From SAR92 clade bacterium (GTDB lineage Bacteria > Pseudomonadota > Gammaproteobacteria > Pseudomonadales > Porticoccaceae), in the NCBI GenBank assembly GCA_004211905.1, contig SHBP01000013.1:1-41889 (forward strand): a stretch of 41,889 nt of DNA, written 5' to 3'. The stretch's first letter is position 1; every line of letters begins with the position of its first letter. Position numbers and translations under genes: made by a program. Below are positions 24,478-33,349 of this stretch, piece by piece. The notes beneath the pieces are model-generated. The model saw only the letters and a program-made list of their open reading frames with translations, did not search any database and was not told the DNA's origin.

Positions 24478-26466
24478 ATGAAACGTCTACTCCATTCTAC
24501 CCTTTTCCCTTTAATGTCAGTTTCACTGCTTGTATCTTGCAACGGCCATCAGCCCGATATTCTGATCGACGGTATCCGAGCAACTGCGACTGCGGAGCAG
24601 ATAGTGTCGGACTGTGATGTGGCTCTCAATAACGCCTCAGCTCAGTTAAAGGCTTTAGAGGAACAGAAGGGACAAGCCACTCTGTCTAGCGTTTACGGTC
24701 AGTATGAAAAAATTGTTGATGCGCTAGTACCAATTGGTGATGTTTGGCACATCAGATCAGTACATCCTGACTCGGATGTTCGTTCAGCTGCAAATGAGTG
24801 TAGTGAAAAACAGTCCGATTTTTACTCCCAGATTAGCCTGTCTCGTCCTGTCTATGATCGAATTTCAGCAATTAGTCAGGATGACCTTTCTGCCAGCGAG
24901 TTATTTATGGTTCAAAATGCCATTGATGATTTTAAAAGGTCTGGAGTAGATCGTGGCGATGCCACCAGAAAAAGGATTCGGGAATTACAAAAAGAAATCA
25001 CCGCTATAGGAAATGAATTCGATAAAAATATTCGAAGTGATGTTCGATCTGTAAAAGTTGGTGCAACTGAACTAGATGGACTGCCAGCAGATTATATTGA
25101 CGCGCATCCTGCAGATGAGGATGGCCTCATAACAATCACCACTGATTATCCTGACATGTACCCCGTGATGACTTACGCGCATAGTGATGATCTGCGAAAG
25201 CGTTTACGTATTGCCTCGAGATCACGAGGATACCCAGCAAACAAACTTATACTAGAAAACCTCATTGCGAAGCGACATGAATTAGCGTCACTACTCGGAT
25301 TTGACTCTTTCGCGAGTCTTTCCATGTCAAGCCAGATGATTGGTTCTCCGGAGAAGGCTCAGAGCTTTCTTGATAGTGTAGGAGGAGCTTTAAATAAACC
25401 TGTGCAAGAGGAATTAGGCATTCTTCTCTCAAGACTTCAAGAGGAAGATCCCTCCGCTACAGCCGTGCAGGTCTGGCAAGCTGGCTACATACAAAATCTT
25501 TTGAGAAAGGAGCAGTATGCACTTGATGCTCAAGAGGTAAGAGAATATTTTCGGTATGAAAATGTACGCGATGGAATTTTCGCGCTCACTGAAGATCTCT
25601 TCGATGTTGAGATAAAGGCCTGGAATACTGAAACATGGCATAAAGATGTTGAGACATTTGAAATTATCGACAACGGCAAACTTTTAGGCCGATTCTATAT
25701 GGACAATCATCCTAGAGCTGATAAATACCAGCACGCCGCGCACTGGACCCTGAGGTCAGGCATCAAAGATAAACGAATACCAATGTCTGGTTTAGCTCAA
25801 AACTTCCCTAAGGGGCTAATGGAGCACAGCCAGGTTGAAACTTTTTTACATGAATTCGGCCACCTACTTCACAATATGTTTTCCGGAACGCAGTCTTGGT
25901 CATCTATCGGAGGCATGTCGATGGAGCGCGATTTTGTTGAAGCTCCATCACAAATGCTGGAGGAGTGGATATGGGATTATGAGACACTGAAAAAATTCGC
26001 TACGAATGCGGCTGGAGAAACTATCCCTAGAGAGCTTGTGGAAAAAATGAGTCGAGCACGCCACTTTGGGCGTGCCACAGGAACCGCTACGCAAATTTAT
26101 TATGCAAACTTATCTCTCAATTTCTACAGTCAAGAGCCTGGTTCATTTGAGCTTGATGACACCATGCAATCACTAGCAAAAAAATATGCCGCTTATCCTC
26201 ATGTTCAGGATACTCACTTCTATGCCAACTTTGGGCATTTAAATGGCTACAGCTCTAATTACTACACCTATCAGTGGTCTCTCTCGATAGCCACTGATCT
26301 TTTTTCACGATTCGAGAAAGAAGGTCTAAGAAATAAAGATGTTGCAAATGAATATAGGCGTAAAGTATTAGAAGTAGGCGGAAGTAAACCAGCCGCAGAA
26401 TTTGTTTCTGATTTTCTTGGCCGCGAGTTCACAACTGACTCATACATCCAGTCGTTACAAAATTAA
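24478..26466 (+). CDS. M3-family oligopeptidase, lipoprotein
   Basis: This zinc metallopeptidase of the thimet-oligopeptidase type has 662 residues. The HEFGH zinc motif is at 458-462 (TFLHEFGHLLHNMFSG), followed by the downstream glutamate region (FVEAPSQMLEEW). It starts with a lipoprotein signal and the lipobox LVSC (cysteine 21). It is therefore probably anchored in the periplasm, unlike the cytoplasmic E. coli OpdA or Dcp. The ATG at 24478 has AAGGA seven bases upstream. It should trim short peptides arriving in the periplasm. It is monocistronic, ending 80 bases before the right copy of the 28-bp repeat. Confidence 0.92.
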   Translation: MKRLLHSTLFPLMSVSLLVSCNGHQPDILIDGIRATATAEQIVSDCDVALNNASAQLKALEEQKGQATLSSVYGQYEKIVDALVPIGDVWHIRSVHPDSDVRSAANECSEKQSDFYSQISLSRPVYDRISAISQDDLSASELFMVQNAIDDFKRSGVDRGDATRKRIRELQKEITAIGNEFDKNIRSDVRSVKVGATELDGLPADYIDAHPADEDGLITITTDYPDMYPVMTYAHSDDLRKRLRIASRSRGYPANKLILENLIAKRHELASLLGFDSFASLSMSSQMIGSPEKAQSFLDSVGGALNKPVQEELGILLSRLQEEDPSATAVQVWQAGYIQNLLRKEQYALDAQEVREYFRYENVRDGIFALTEDLFDVEIKAWNTETWHKDVETFEIIDNGKLLGRFYMDNHPRADKYQHAAHWTLRSGIKDKRIPMSGLAQNFPKGLMEHSQVETFLHEFGHLLHNMFSGTQSWSSIGGMSMERDFVEAPSQMLEEWIWDYETLKKFATNAAGETIPRELVEKMSRARHFGRATGTATQIYYANLSLNFYSQEPGSFELDDTMQSLAKKYAAYPHVQDTHFYANFGHLNGYSSNYYTYQWSLSIATDLFSRFEKEGLRNKDVANEYRRKVLEVGGSKPAAEFVSDFLGREFTTDSYIQSLQN

Positions 26467-26546
26467 TTAAGTAATGGCTAAATTAAATGTCTACTTATTT
26501 GTCTACTCTCGTCACAAGACGCGTAGGAAGCGAGAGCTAACAGGGT

Positions 26547-26574
26547 CTGTAGAGACTTTAAAGTAGTTTTATGG
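26547..26574. repeat. 28-bp direct repeat, right copy, abutting the tRNA-Ser 3' end
   Basis: This matches 21163-21190 at 26 of 28 positions. Its last three bases are the complement of the encoded CCA of tRNA-Ser; the identity stops on entering the tRNA body. The copy contains a perfect ACTTTAAAGT palindrome that is broken in the left copy. Confidence 0.8.
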
Positions 26575-26662
26575 CGGAGAAGGAGGGATTCGAACCCTCG
26601 ATACGCTATTAACGTATACACCCTTAGCAGGGGCGCGCCTTCAGCCACTCGGCCACTTCTCC
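26572..26662 (-). tRNA. tRNA-Ser (anticodon GCT)
   Basis: The minus strand folds as a class II tRNA of 91 bases including CCA. The acceptor stem is GGAGAAG/CTTCTCC, the D-arm is GCCGAGTGGCTGAAGGC and the anticodon loop is CTGCTAA with anticodon GCT. A long variable arm and the T-loop GGTTCGAATCC follow. The discriminator is G and CCA is encoded. It reads AGC and AGU codons. It follows csrA as in many Gammaproteobacteria, but the tRNA-Arg that often follows there is absent. Confidence 0.97.
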
Positions 26663-26706
26663 GTGATAGTCTCGACAGGATCAAAATAGAATGTTTCAGA
26701 AACAAC

Positions 26707-26734
26707 TATGCCGCCCTAGTCCAGCGGCGGCATA
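26707..26734 (-). terminator. Terminator after csrA
   Basis: A 9-base stem, TATGCCGCC at 26707-26715 and GGCGGCATA at 26726-26734, lies 20 bases beyond the csrA stop and is followed on the minus strand by GTTGTTTC. It separates csrA from the tRNA. Confidence 0.8.
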
Positions 26735-26754
26735 ATATCACATTGGTAGGAAAA

Positions 26755-26970
26755 TCAAACGTCGCTATCGTTATTTTCATCACTTTCAGATGAAATTTCT
26801 CCGGTTTTCTCATTTTGAATACGTTGATAGATTTCTTCTCGGTGAACTGCGATATCTTTCGGAGCATTTACACCTAATCGAACTTGATTTCCACGCACAC
26901 CTAATACAGTGACAGTAACATCATCACCAATCACTAGGGTTTCGCCTACTCTTCTAGTTAAAATTAACAT
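26755..26970 (-). CDS. csrA: Carbon storage regulator CsrA
   Basis: CsrA is a small dimeric RNA-binding protein that represses or stabilises mRNAs by binding GGA motifs. The 71 residues start [18 protein letters not shown] and contain [18 protein letters not shown], including the RNA-binding R44-type region. The C-terminus has an acidic tail ([10 protein letters not shown]), a little longer than in E. coli. Its place between lysC and tRNA-Ser is standard for the group. Its own leader carries several GGA motifs (see separate entry). Confidence 0.97.
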   Translation of the reverse strand: MLILTRRVGETLVIGDDVTVTVLGVRGNQVRLGVNAPKDIAVHREEIYQRIQNEKTGEISSESDENNDSDV

Positions 26971-26976
26971 TTTTTC

Positions 26977-27021
26977 TCCGCTGGACTCCTTTAGCGTCGA
27001 CGCATGCTTTTACTATAGTCC
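26977..27021 (-). promoter_or_regulatory. GGA-rich csrA leader, possible CsrA autoregulation site
   Basis: On the csrA mRNA strand, GGA motifs lie at 26977-26979 (inside the ribosome site GCGGAG), 26987-26989 (AAGGAG) and 27019-27021 (TTGGAC). TGGACT and AGTCCA at the two ends can pair across about 28 bases. CsrA repressing its own translation through such sites is known in E. coli; here it is inferred from motif positions only. Confidence 0.45.
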
Positions 27022-27119
27022 AATCTTGCTTTTAGTTCTGTTGGTCCGTTAATAATCTCGAAACATAAAAAACCAACCAAGTTTCCAACTTAACATTTTA
27101 TCCTATCTATGTTCGTATA

Positions 27120-28355
27120 TTAAGTACTTTCACTGTCTGATGCAGACAGTTCGAATACAGAATGCAGAGCTCTCACTGCCAGTTCTAAATATCGTTCTTC
27201 AATCACAACGGTGATTTTTATTTCAGATGTAGTGATCAGCTGAATATTAATCCCTTCATCTGACAATGCCTCAAACATTTTTGCGGCCACACCAGCGTGC
27301 GATCGCATTCCGACACCAACAATAGACACCTTGGCAATGCGCTTATCAGAATCAACTTCTAATGCTCCAAGATCCTTTGCTATTTCACCAAGCAACTCTT
27401 CTGCTTGGCTTAAATCAGTTTTATTCACCGTAAAAGTTATTGAAGCAGAGTTATCCTTAGCGACATTCTGCACAATAACATCGATTTCAATATTGGCTTC
27501 ACTAATGGCTCCTAGAACCTTATATGCCACGCCAGGCTGATCGGGAATCCCCCTAATCGTTAATTTTGCTTCATCTCTGTTAAATGCGATTCCAGAAACT
27601 AATGGTTTTTCCATTTGATCATCTTCCTCAAGAGAAATTAAAGTACCAGGGCCTTCTTCGAAGCTGGACAGCACTCGCAGCGGGACACTGTACTTCCCTG
27701 CAAACTCAACAGAGCGAATTTGTAATATTTTTGAGCCCTGGCTCGCCATCTCCAGCATTTCTTCGAAAGTTATTTTGTCCAACCTTCGAGCATCACTTAC
27801 TAAACGAGGATCAGTCGTGTATACACCGTCTACGTCTGTATAGATCTGACACTCATCAGCTTTTAACGCCGCGGCTAATGCTACTGCCGTAGTATCTGAT
27901 CCACCGCGCCCTAAAGTAGTAATATTTCCTTCTTCATCAACACCCTGAAAGCCTGCGACAACGACTACTTTCCCTGCCTTCAAAGCCCCTTGCAAGCGAT
28001 GGTTGTCTATTTCCCTAATTCTAGCTTTACCATGGGCATTGTCTGTAAGTATTCTTACTTGACTTCCGGTGTATGACAGCGCATCAATACCTAGCTTCTG
28101 CAAAGCCATACACAGCAGAGCAATTGTGACCTGCTCACCAGTACTAACCAACACATCCATTTCCCGCAAATTAGCATCTGAGCTTATTTCATTCGCTAAA
28201 CCGATAAGGCGATTAGTCTCTCCGCTCATAGCCGATACGGCCACGACCAACTGATTGCCTTCTTGATAACTAGCAGCTACCTTTTTGGCCACGGCTTCAA
28301 TTCTTTCAACCGTACCGACCGAGGTACCACCATATTTTTGAACAATTAAGCTCAT
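27120..28355 (-). CDS. lysC: Aspartate kinase
   Basis: This enzyme phosphorylates aspartate, the first step to lysine, methionine, threonine and diaminopimelate. The 411 residues hold the kinase motif VQKYGGTSVG (4-13), FQGVDEEGNITTLGRGGSDTTA, and two C-terminal ACT domains (around 265-335 and 343-405) that give feedback control. The length is that of the Pseudomonas-type single-function enzyme. It lies between alaS and csrA as usual for Gammaproteobacteria. Confidence 0.97.
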   Translation of the reverse strand: MSLIVQKYGGTSVGTVERIEAVAKKVAASYQEGNQLVVAVSAMSGETNRLIGLANEISSDANLREMDVLVSTGEQVTIALLCMALQKLGIDALSYTGSQVRILTDNAHGKARIREIDNHRLQGALKAGKVVVVAGFQGVDEEGNITTLGRGGSDTTAVALAAALKADECQIYTDVDGVYTTDPRLVSDARRLDKITFEEMLEMASQGSKILQIRSVEFAGKYSVPLRVLSSFEEGPGTLISLEEDDQMEKPLVSGIAFNRDEAKLTIRGIPDQPGVAYKVLGAISEANIEIDVIVQNVAKDNSASITFTVNKTDLSQAEELLGEIAKDLGALEVDSDKRIAKVSIVGVGMRSHAGVAAKMFEALSDEGINIQLITTSEIKITVVIEERYLELAVRALHSVFELSASDSEST

Positions 28356-28423
28356 TACATATATCCGAAAAAGAGACCGCGCAGATTAAACAGCAATATT
28401 ACTAAAAAGTTAAGTCTTTTTAG

Positions 28424-31027
28424 TTACTTAGACAGGTTTTCTTCTACCCACTCGTACACTGACTCTAAAGCGGCAGGGAGATTTTCGATATTATTTGCCG
28501 CTCCCTGAGCCATATCGGGTCGGCCTCCGCCCTTACCACCTACTTGTGAAGTAACGAATTTAAGCAGGTCTCCTGCTTTTATATGGCCTGTAAGATTACT
28601 GGTAACACCCGCCACTAAGGCCGCTTTATCGCCCTCTATAGCTGCGAGAAAAAACACTCCAGATTGTATTTTTGATCTCACTTGGTCGCCTACACCTCTC
28701 AAACTTTTGGCATCTGCTCCATCAACTACAGTAGCAAGTACACCAACCCCATTTATCTGGCGAAGGTCAGCCATAAGGTCGCTTCCAGCTGCATTGGCAA
28801 GCTTATTTTTCAGTTTCTCAATATCTTTTTGTAATCGACGATTTTCATCGACAATTCCTTGTACTTTATCACCTACCGTAGCCCGGCTACCGCGAACAAT
28901 CGATGCAATATTGGTGATTGAGTCCTGTTGACTATCGCAAAACTCTAGTGCTTTCATGCCTGTCACACTTTCAATGCGTCTAATACCTGCTGCAACACTG
29001 GTTTCAGCTGATACCTTCAATAAACCAATATCCCCCGTACGAGAAACATGGGTTCCTCCACAAAGTTCGACTGAGAATTCAGTTCCAATACTCACAACGC
29101 GCACTGAATCACCATATTTTTCACCAAACAAGGCCACTGCACCTTTTGCTTTTGCCTCATCCATGCCCATCACTGCGGTGGTGACCTCAGTATTCTTAAG
29201 CACTTCAGAATTAACAATATGTTCAATCTTTCTAATCTGTTCAGGGCTAACTGCTTCCCCATGGGAAAAATCAAACCGCAAACGTTCACTGTCAACCAGT
29301 GATCCCCTTTGCTGTACATGCTCCCCAAGAACTTGTCGTAACGCTTCATGAAGTAAATGTGTTGCAGAATGATTCAGCGCAGTGGCCTGGCGCAGTGTTT
29401 GGTCGACTTGCCCGTCTACCTCATCACCAATTGCAAACTCTCCAGAAACTATCTGACCGATATGGATGTGATGATTACCAACCTTACGACAATCAGCGAT
29501 GACTATTTTTGCAGAGCCCTTGGATAACATTCCGGTATCACCAACCTGGCCACCAGACTCCGCATAAAAAACAGTCTTATCTAGTATTACTACCACATCT
29601 GTGCCTTTAGATGCGTTTTTGACAGCCTTACCTTCGGCATATAGGCCAATAACAGTAGACGTTAACTCTGTACCATCGTAACCACAAAACGCTGTAGAGC
29701 CCTCTACGCGGATACTGTCCGTATGGTCCAGATTAAACTGGCTTGCTGCCCTAGCTCGGGTGCGCTGCTCTTCCATGCAAACTTCATAACCTTTCATGTC
29801 GAGGGTAAAACCATTCTCTCTGGCGATGTCGTTGGTTAAATCTGTCGGAAAACCATAGGTGTCATACAATTGGAATATCAGGGTACCCGGCAACTCTGTA
29901 CCGGACAAATCACTTAAGGCGGCCTCAAGAACTCCCATACCCTTATCTAAGGTGCGCGCAAATTGCTCTTCTTCCTTTTTAATAACATCGCTTATGTGCT
30001 GTTGATCTTTAACTAGCTCTGGGTACGCCTCTCCCATAACCTCGCCTAGCGATTTGACAAGCTTATAAAAAAAGCTACCCGATGCGCCAAGATTGTAGCC
30101 ATGACGCAAGGCTCTACGGATAATTCTACGCAAAACATATCCGCGCCCTTCGTTTGATGGTTCAACCCCATCGACGACCAAGAAGGCACAGGATCTAATA
30201 TGATCGGCAATCACTTTTAAAGAGTTATCCTGGAGATCTTTACAGCCTGTGGCCTTTGCGGCGGACTTGATGAGAGACTGGAACAAGTCAATATCATAAT
30301 TATTATGTACTCCCTGCATCACAGCTGCCACACGCTCTAAGCCCATACCCGTATCAATTGACGGTTTAGGTAAAGGCGTCATATTACCGGCGGTATCCCG
30401 CTCGAACTGCATGAATACAAGATTCCAGATTTCAATGTAACGGTCCAACTCATCATCGGCACTACCTGGTGGACCACCCGGAATATGATCACCATGATCC
30501 CAGAATATTTCCGTGCATGGCCCACAGGGGCCCGTATCTCCCATCTGCCAGAAGTTATCTTCATCAAGCCTAGACAACCTTGCTGGATCAACCCCTACTT
30601 CGTTAATCCAGATATCCGCCGCCTCATCATCGCTAATGTGCACTGTGACCCATAACCTTTCCTTGGGTAACTCCAACACAGTAGTCAGAAATTCCCAGGC
30701 ATAGAAGATGGCGTCTCTCTTAAAGTAATCTCCGAAACTAAAGTTACCCAACATTTCAAAGAAAGTATGATGTCTTGCTGTGTAGCCTACATTCTCAAGA
30801 TCATTGTGTTTTCCGCCCGCTCGAACGCATCGCTGGGAGGAAACTGCTCGATTGTAACCTCGCTTATCTGCGCCCAAAAAGACATCTTTAAACTGCACCA
30901 TGCCGGCGTTGGTAAACAATAACGTTGGGTCATTGTCAGGCACTAAACTGCTACTCGGGATTATTTGATGTTGCTTATCGCCAAAGTAGTTTAGGAATGC
31001 GTCTCGAATATCGGCGCTTTTCATCAT
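28424..31027 (-). CDS. alaS: Alanine--tRNA ligase
   Basis: AlaS charges tRNA-Ala and edits mischarged Ser and Gly. It has about 867 residues. The class II catalytic core begins [24 protein letters not shown] and [14 protein letters not shown]. The editing domain has the zinc ligands HSATH and CGGTH ([16 protein letters not shown]). The C-terminal DHHA1-type [13 protein letters not shown] block is intact. The frame begins at a GTG, but one of the two adjacent ATGs (31027 or 31024) is more likely; the region upstream is A-rich with no clear ribosome site. Confidence 0.97.
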   Translation of the reverse strand: MMKSADIRDAFLNYFGDKQHQIIPSSSLVPDNDPTLLFTNAGMVQFKDVFLGADKRGYNRAVSSQRCVRAGGKHNDLENVGYTARHHTFFEMLGNFSFGDYFKRDAIFYAWEFLTTVLELPKERLWVTVHISDDEAADIWINEVGVDPARLSRLDEDNFWQMGDTGPCGPCTEIFWDHGDHIPGGPPGSADDELDRYIEIWNLVFMQFERDTAGNMTPLPKPSIDTGMGLERVAAVMQGVHNNYDIDLFQSLIKSAAKATGCKDLQDNSLKVIADHIRSCAFLVVDGVEPSNEGRGYVLRRIIRRALRHGYNLGASGSFFYKLVKSLGEVMGEAYPELVKDQQHISDVIKKEEEQFARTLDKGMGVLEAALSDLSGTELPGTLIFQLYDTYGFPTDLTNDIARENGFTLDMKGYEVCMEEQRTRARAASQFNLDHTDSIRVEGSTAFCGYDGTELTSTVIGLYAEGKAVKNASKGTDVVVILDKTVFYAESGGQVGDTGMLSKGSAKIVIADCRKVGNHHIHIGQIVSGEFAIGDEVDGQVDQTLRQATALNHSATHLLHEALRQVLGEHVQQRGSLVDSERLRFDFSHGEAVSPEQIRKIEHIVNSEVLKNTEVTTAVMGMDEAKAKGAVALFGEKYGDSVRVVSIGTEFSVELCGGTHVSRTGDIGLLKVSAETSVAAGIRRIESVTGMKALEFCDSQQDSITNIASIVRGSRATVGDKVQGIVDENRRLQKDIEKLKNKLANAAGSDLMADLRQINGVGVLATVVDGADAKSLRGVGDQVRSKIQSGVFFLAAIEGDKAALVAGVTSNLTGHIKAGDLLKFVTSQVGGKGGGRPDMAQGAANNIENLPAALESVYEWVEENLSK

Positions 31028-31084
31028 TTTTTTCACTTTTTAGTCAAGATCATCTGCATTTCAATGCTCTTACATCAGTATATA

Positions 31085-31453
31085 TTAGATGCCGATGTCA
31101 GATTCTGAGAATTGTTTACTATCTTTTGGGTTAGCTAGAATGTGTAGATGCAAATGAAACACTGTTTGTCCTGCATCTGCTCCATTGTTGACTACCAGCC
31201 TAAAGGCCTCATCTACACCTAGTTGTCGAGAAATGTCTCCAGCGACAAGCATTAAGTGCCCTAAAATAGCACGCTCACTTTCTGTAGCATCTGCTAATCG
31301 AGGGATTTGCTGTTTAGGAATAAGCAATACATGCACAGCGGCCTGAGGAGCAATATCATTAATAGCGATACACAGGTCATCCTCATAAACTATCTCTGCA
31401 GGTATTTCGCGCTTGATAATACGAGTAAAAAGAGTATCTACTTGATCAGTCAT
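31085..31453 (-). CDS. HIT-family nucleotide-binding protein (HinT-like)
   Basis: This is a histidine-triad purine nucleoside phosphoramidase-like protein of 122 residues. The triad is FHLHLHIL (H100, H102, H104), with HVLLIPKQQIPRL upstream. It follows the Trm112-like gene by 9 bases and precedes alaS by 57 bases, so the three may be co-transcribed. The cellular substrate is not known from the sequence. Confidence 0.92.
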   Translation of the reverse strand: MTDQVDTLFTRIIKREIPAEIVYEDDLCIAINDIAPQAAVHVLLIPKQQIPRLADATESERAILGHLMLVAGDISRQLGVDEAFRLVVNNGADAGQTVFHLHLHILANPKDSKQFSESDIGI

Positions 31454-31462
31454 AATTTCTGA

Positions 31463-31684
31463 CTACCCCTTACCTGAATGCTTTACAGGCGAACCATTCA
31501 GCTTTTCATCGGCGCTTAAAACCCTGGCCCGGGACTCCAACATAACTGGAATACCGTCTTTAATGGGATAAGCTAACCCACTAGCCTTACACACCAATTC
31601 TTGGTTATCTTCATCAAATACCAACGGTGCTTTACTCGCAGGGCAAACCAGAATACTTAATAACTCTTTGTCCACTTTAACCAT
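31463..31684 (-). CDS. Trm112-like / YcaR-family protein
   Basis: This 73-residue protein matches the Trm112p-like family: DKELLSILVCPASKAPL, then the QELVCKASGLAYPIKDGIPVML block. Only two of the zinc-type cysteines of eukaryotic Trm112 are obvious (C14 and C32). It has a short extra C-terminal tail compared with E. coli YcaR. In other organisms the family supports methyltransferases; the bacterial role is unclear. Confidence 0.88.
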   Translation of the reverse strand: MVKVDKELLSILVCPASKAPLVFDEDNQELVCKASGLAYPIKDGIPVMLESRARVLSADEKLNGSPVKHSGKG

Positions 31685-31786
31685 CCATTTTTGCAGGCGC
31701 TCATTGTACGCACAATAGATAAAAACCGCTACGGCATCAATAGATTAGTCTATTAAGAATACAACCAACAAAACTGACACACTTCC

Positions 31787-32626
31787 TCACTCCGCTGGTA
31801 GTGACTCCATTACTAATTGTGGATCAATACGCACATTTAGCCAGTTCATTCGCCAATCAAGGTGCGGGCCTGTGGCCCTTCCAGTAGCTCCTACTTTTCC
31901 AATTGGGTCTCCTTGCTTTACCTCTTGTCCTTCAGCTACTAAAACCGCACTTAAATGGAGGAATGAAGAATTGAGCCCAAAACCATGGTCCATGATAACA
32001 GTGCCTCCAGAGTAGAATAAATCAGAGTGCGCTAACTGAACGACTCCAGCGGCAGGGGCACGCACGATCGTCCCCTTGGGCGCCGCATAATCCACTCCAT
32101 AGTGAGGATTCTTGGGAGTACCGTTATACACTCTTTGACTGCCATAAACCCCTGTCACTGGACCCTCCAGCGGCTTTTTAAATCCTGCCAAAAAGTCCTG
32201 CCTATCAGAAACTCCCTGCCGCGCATTTTTAACAAGCAAAGAATCCTGCCTAATTCGTGCAACGTCCTCTAGATTCGGTGTTACCGTGCGCTGAGGAACT
32301 CCTTCAATGGACTGAATGTTATATTTTCGTTTAGCCACAGGGAATGTGTAATCTGTTTGATGGCCTTTGTCATTGGCAACCACAAGCCGCATTAATTCGT
32401 CAGCGTCCCTTCCTAGACCCAAGATAAACATCCCCTTTTCATTAATTTTTAGGGGCTCACCTTTATATTTCACACTATAACCCGGCGCAACAGTAGCAAT
32501 CACCAAGCCGCCTTGAGCTAAATTACTCGGAACTACCAGCTCATCAGACCTCAACTCGCTAGCAGTGGCTTTTAGGGATAAACAAAACAAAACCCAGAGG
32601 AGAGATCTATATATCGTCAAAGCCAT
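31787..32626 (-). CDS. M23-family (LytM domain) peptidase-like exported protein
   Basis: This 279-residue protein has a signal peptide (hydrophobic 5-22) and a C-terminal M23 domain that in relatives cuts peptidoglycan cross-links. The first metal motif is HYGVD (H175, D179), SFLHL contains H224, and the last motif reads GPHLDWRMNW (H255, D257). The usual final H-x-H is therefore H-x-D here. The N-terminal 150 residues form a beta-rich linker region. It starts 5 bases after the DUF6491-like gene, so the two form an operon. Confidence 0.88.
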   Translation of the reverse strand: MALTIYRSLLWVLFCLSLKATASELRSDELVVPSNLAQGGLVIATVAPGYSVKYKGEPLKINEKGMFILGLGRDADELMRLVVANDKGHQTDYTFPVAKRKYNIQSIEGVPQRTVTPNLEDVARIRQDSLLVKNARQGVSDRQDFLAGFKKPLEGPVTGVYGSQRVYNGTPKNPHYGVDYAAPKGTIVRAPAAGVVQLAHSDLFYSGGTVIMDHGFGLNSSFLHLSAVLVAEGQEVKQGDPIGKVGATGRATGPHLDWRMNWLNVRIDPQLVMESLPAE

Positions 32627-32631
32627 AGTCT

Positions 32632-33099
32632 CTAAACAACATTTTCATTTTGATCTTTTGAATCTTTGGGGTTCTCTGTATTCTCGACTTCTTCAGGCTC
32701 TATATATGGCTCTAACGATTTAATACTACAGGACATACCGGTATCAAGCACTTCGAATCGATCAAACCTAGCGCACAACTGATTGCCGCGAACTCGAGTA
32801 ATATAACCTTCTCTTTTAATACCGCGGCACTCTCGACGCATGGTTAAAAGAACTTTCTTTTTACCCATAATTTCGATAATAGCCGTCTCATCGTCAACAA
32901 AATGCATATGTCTAATGCGGGAGCGCGAAATACACCCATTACGAATTCCCCAATCTTTAGGGTCAAGGTCTTGCGCCAATTCGGAGACACTAGACTCCAT
33001 GCCAACATCACTTTCCTCTGAACCATGTAGTTCAGCTATTGCACTACCACCAAAACCAACCGAAAAAACAATAGCGACTAAAAATTTGCTAATTTTCAT
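32632..33099 (-). CDS. Exported DUF6491-like protein
   Basis: The 155-residue protein begins with a signal peptide (MKISKFLVAIVFSVGFGGSAIA). The mature part has four cysteines: GCISRSRIR, RRECRGIKREGY, QLCARFDRFEV and GMSCSIKSLEPY. This pattern fits the DUF6491 family; the cysteines could form two disulfides in the periplasm. The C-terminus is acidic and lysine-rich and looks disordered. Function is unknown. It is transcribed with the M23 protein. Confidence 0.75.
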   Translation of the reverse strand: MKISKFLVAIVFSVGFGGSAIAELHGSEESDVGMESSVSELAQDLDPKDWGIRNGCISRSRIRHMHFVDDETAIIEIMGKKKVLLTMRRECRGIKREGYITRVRGNQLCARFDRFEVLDTGMSCSIKSLEPYIEPEEVENTENPKDSKDQNENVV

Positions 33100-33187
33100 A
33101 CCGGGCTCCTTTTATTTACTCCTCTGTCATCTACTATAATAACGCTTATCTACTTAGGGAAGTAACAACTTTAGTATTCCACTCAAC

Positions 33188-33203
33188 AGTGATGTGCATC
33201 ACA
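33188..33203. promoter_or_regulatory. CRP/Vfr-like binding site
   Basis: AGTGA-TGTGCA-TCACA differs at one position from the CRP consensus TGTGA-N6-TCACA, and its core GTGATG-TG-CATCAC is a perfect inverted repeat. It lies in the 250-base divergent region, about 90 bases before the DUF6491-like gene and 147 before the YheT-like gene. Confidence 0.6.
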
Positions 33204-33349
33204 TTCATGCGTGTTCCGGGAATTTAGAGTCGATCAGTTTAACAAAACCAGCACTATTCTTAATATTAAGCATAGCGTTAATAACACGCCATAGTTATCA
33301 TGAAGCGCTCAAAACACAACAACCTAATTGATCTAATCTGATAAAAAAC

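Noticed and set aside
21191-26546. Integrative element with integrase between the 28-bp repeats
   Set aside because: No integrase, excisionase, transposase or phage gene is present in the block, so I report only the repeats and leave the mechanism open.
26478-26705. 75-codon minus-strand open frame over the tRNA-Ser region
   Set aside because: It runs through the tRNA gene and the repeat, and is a by-product of these sequences.
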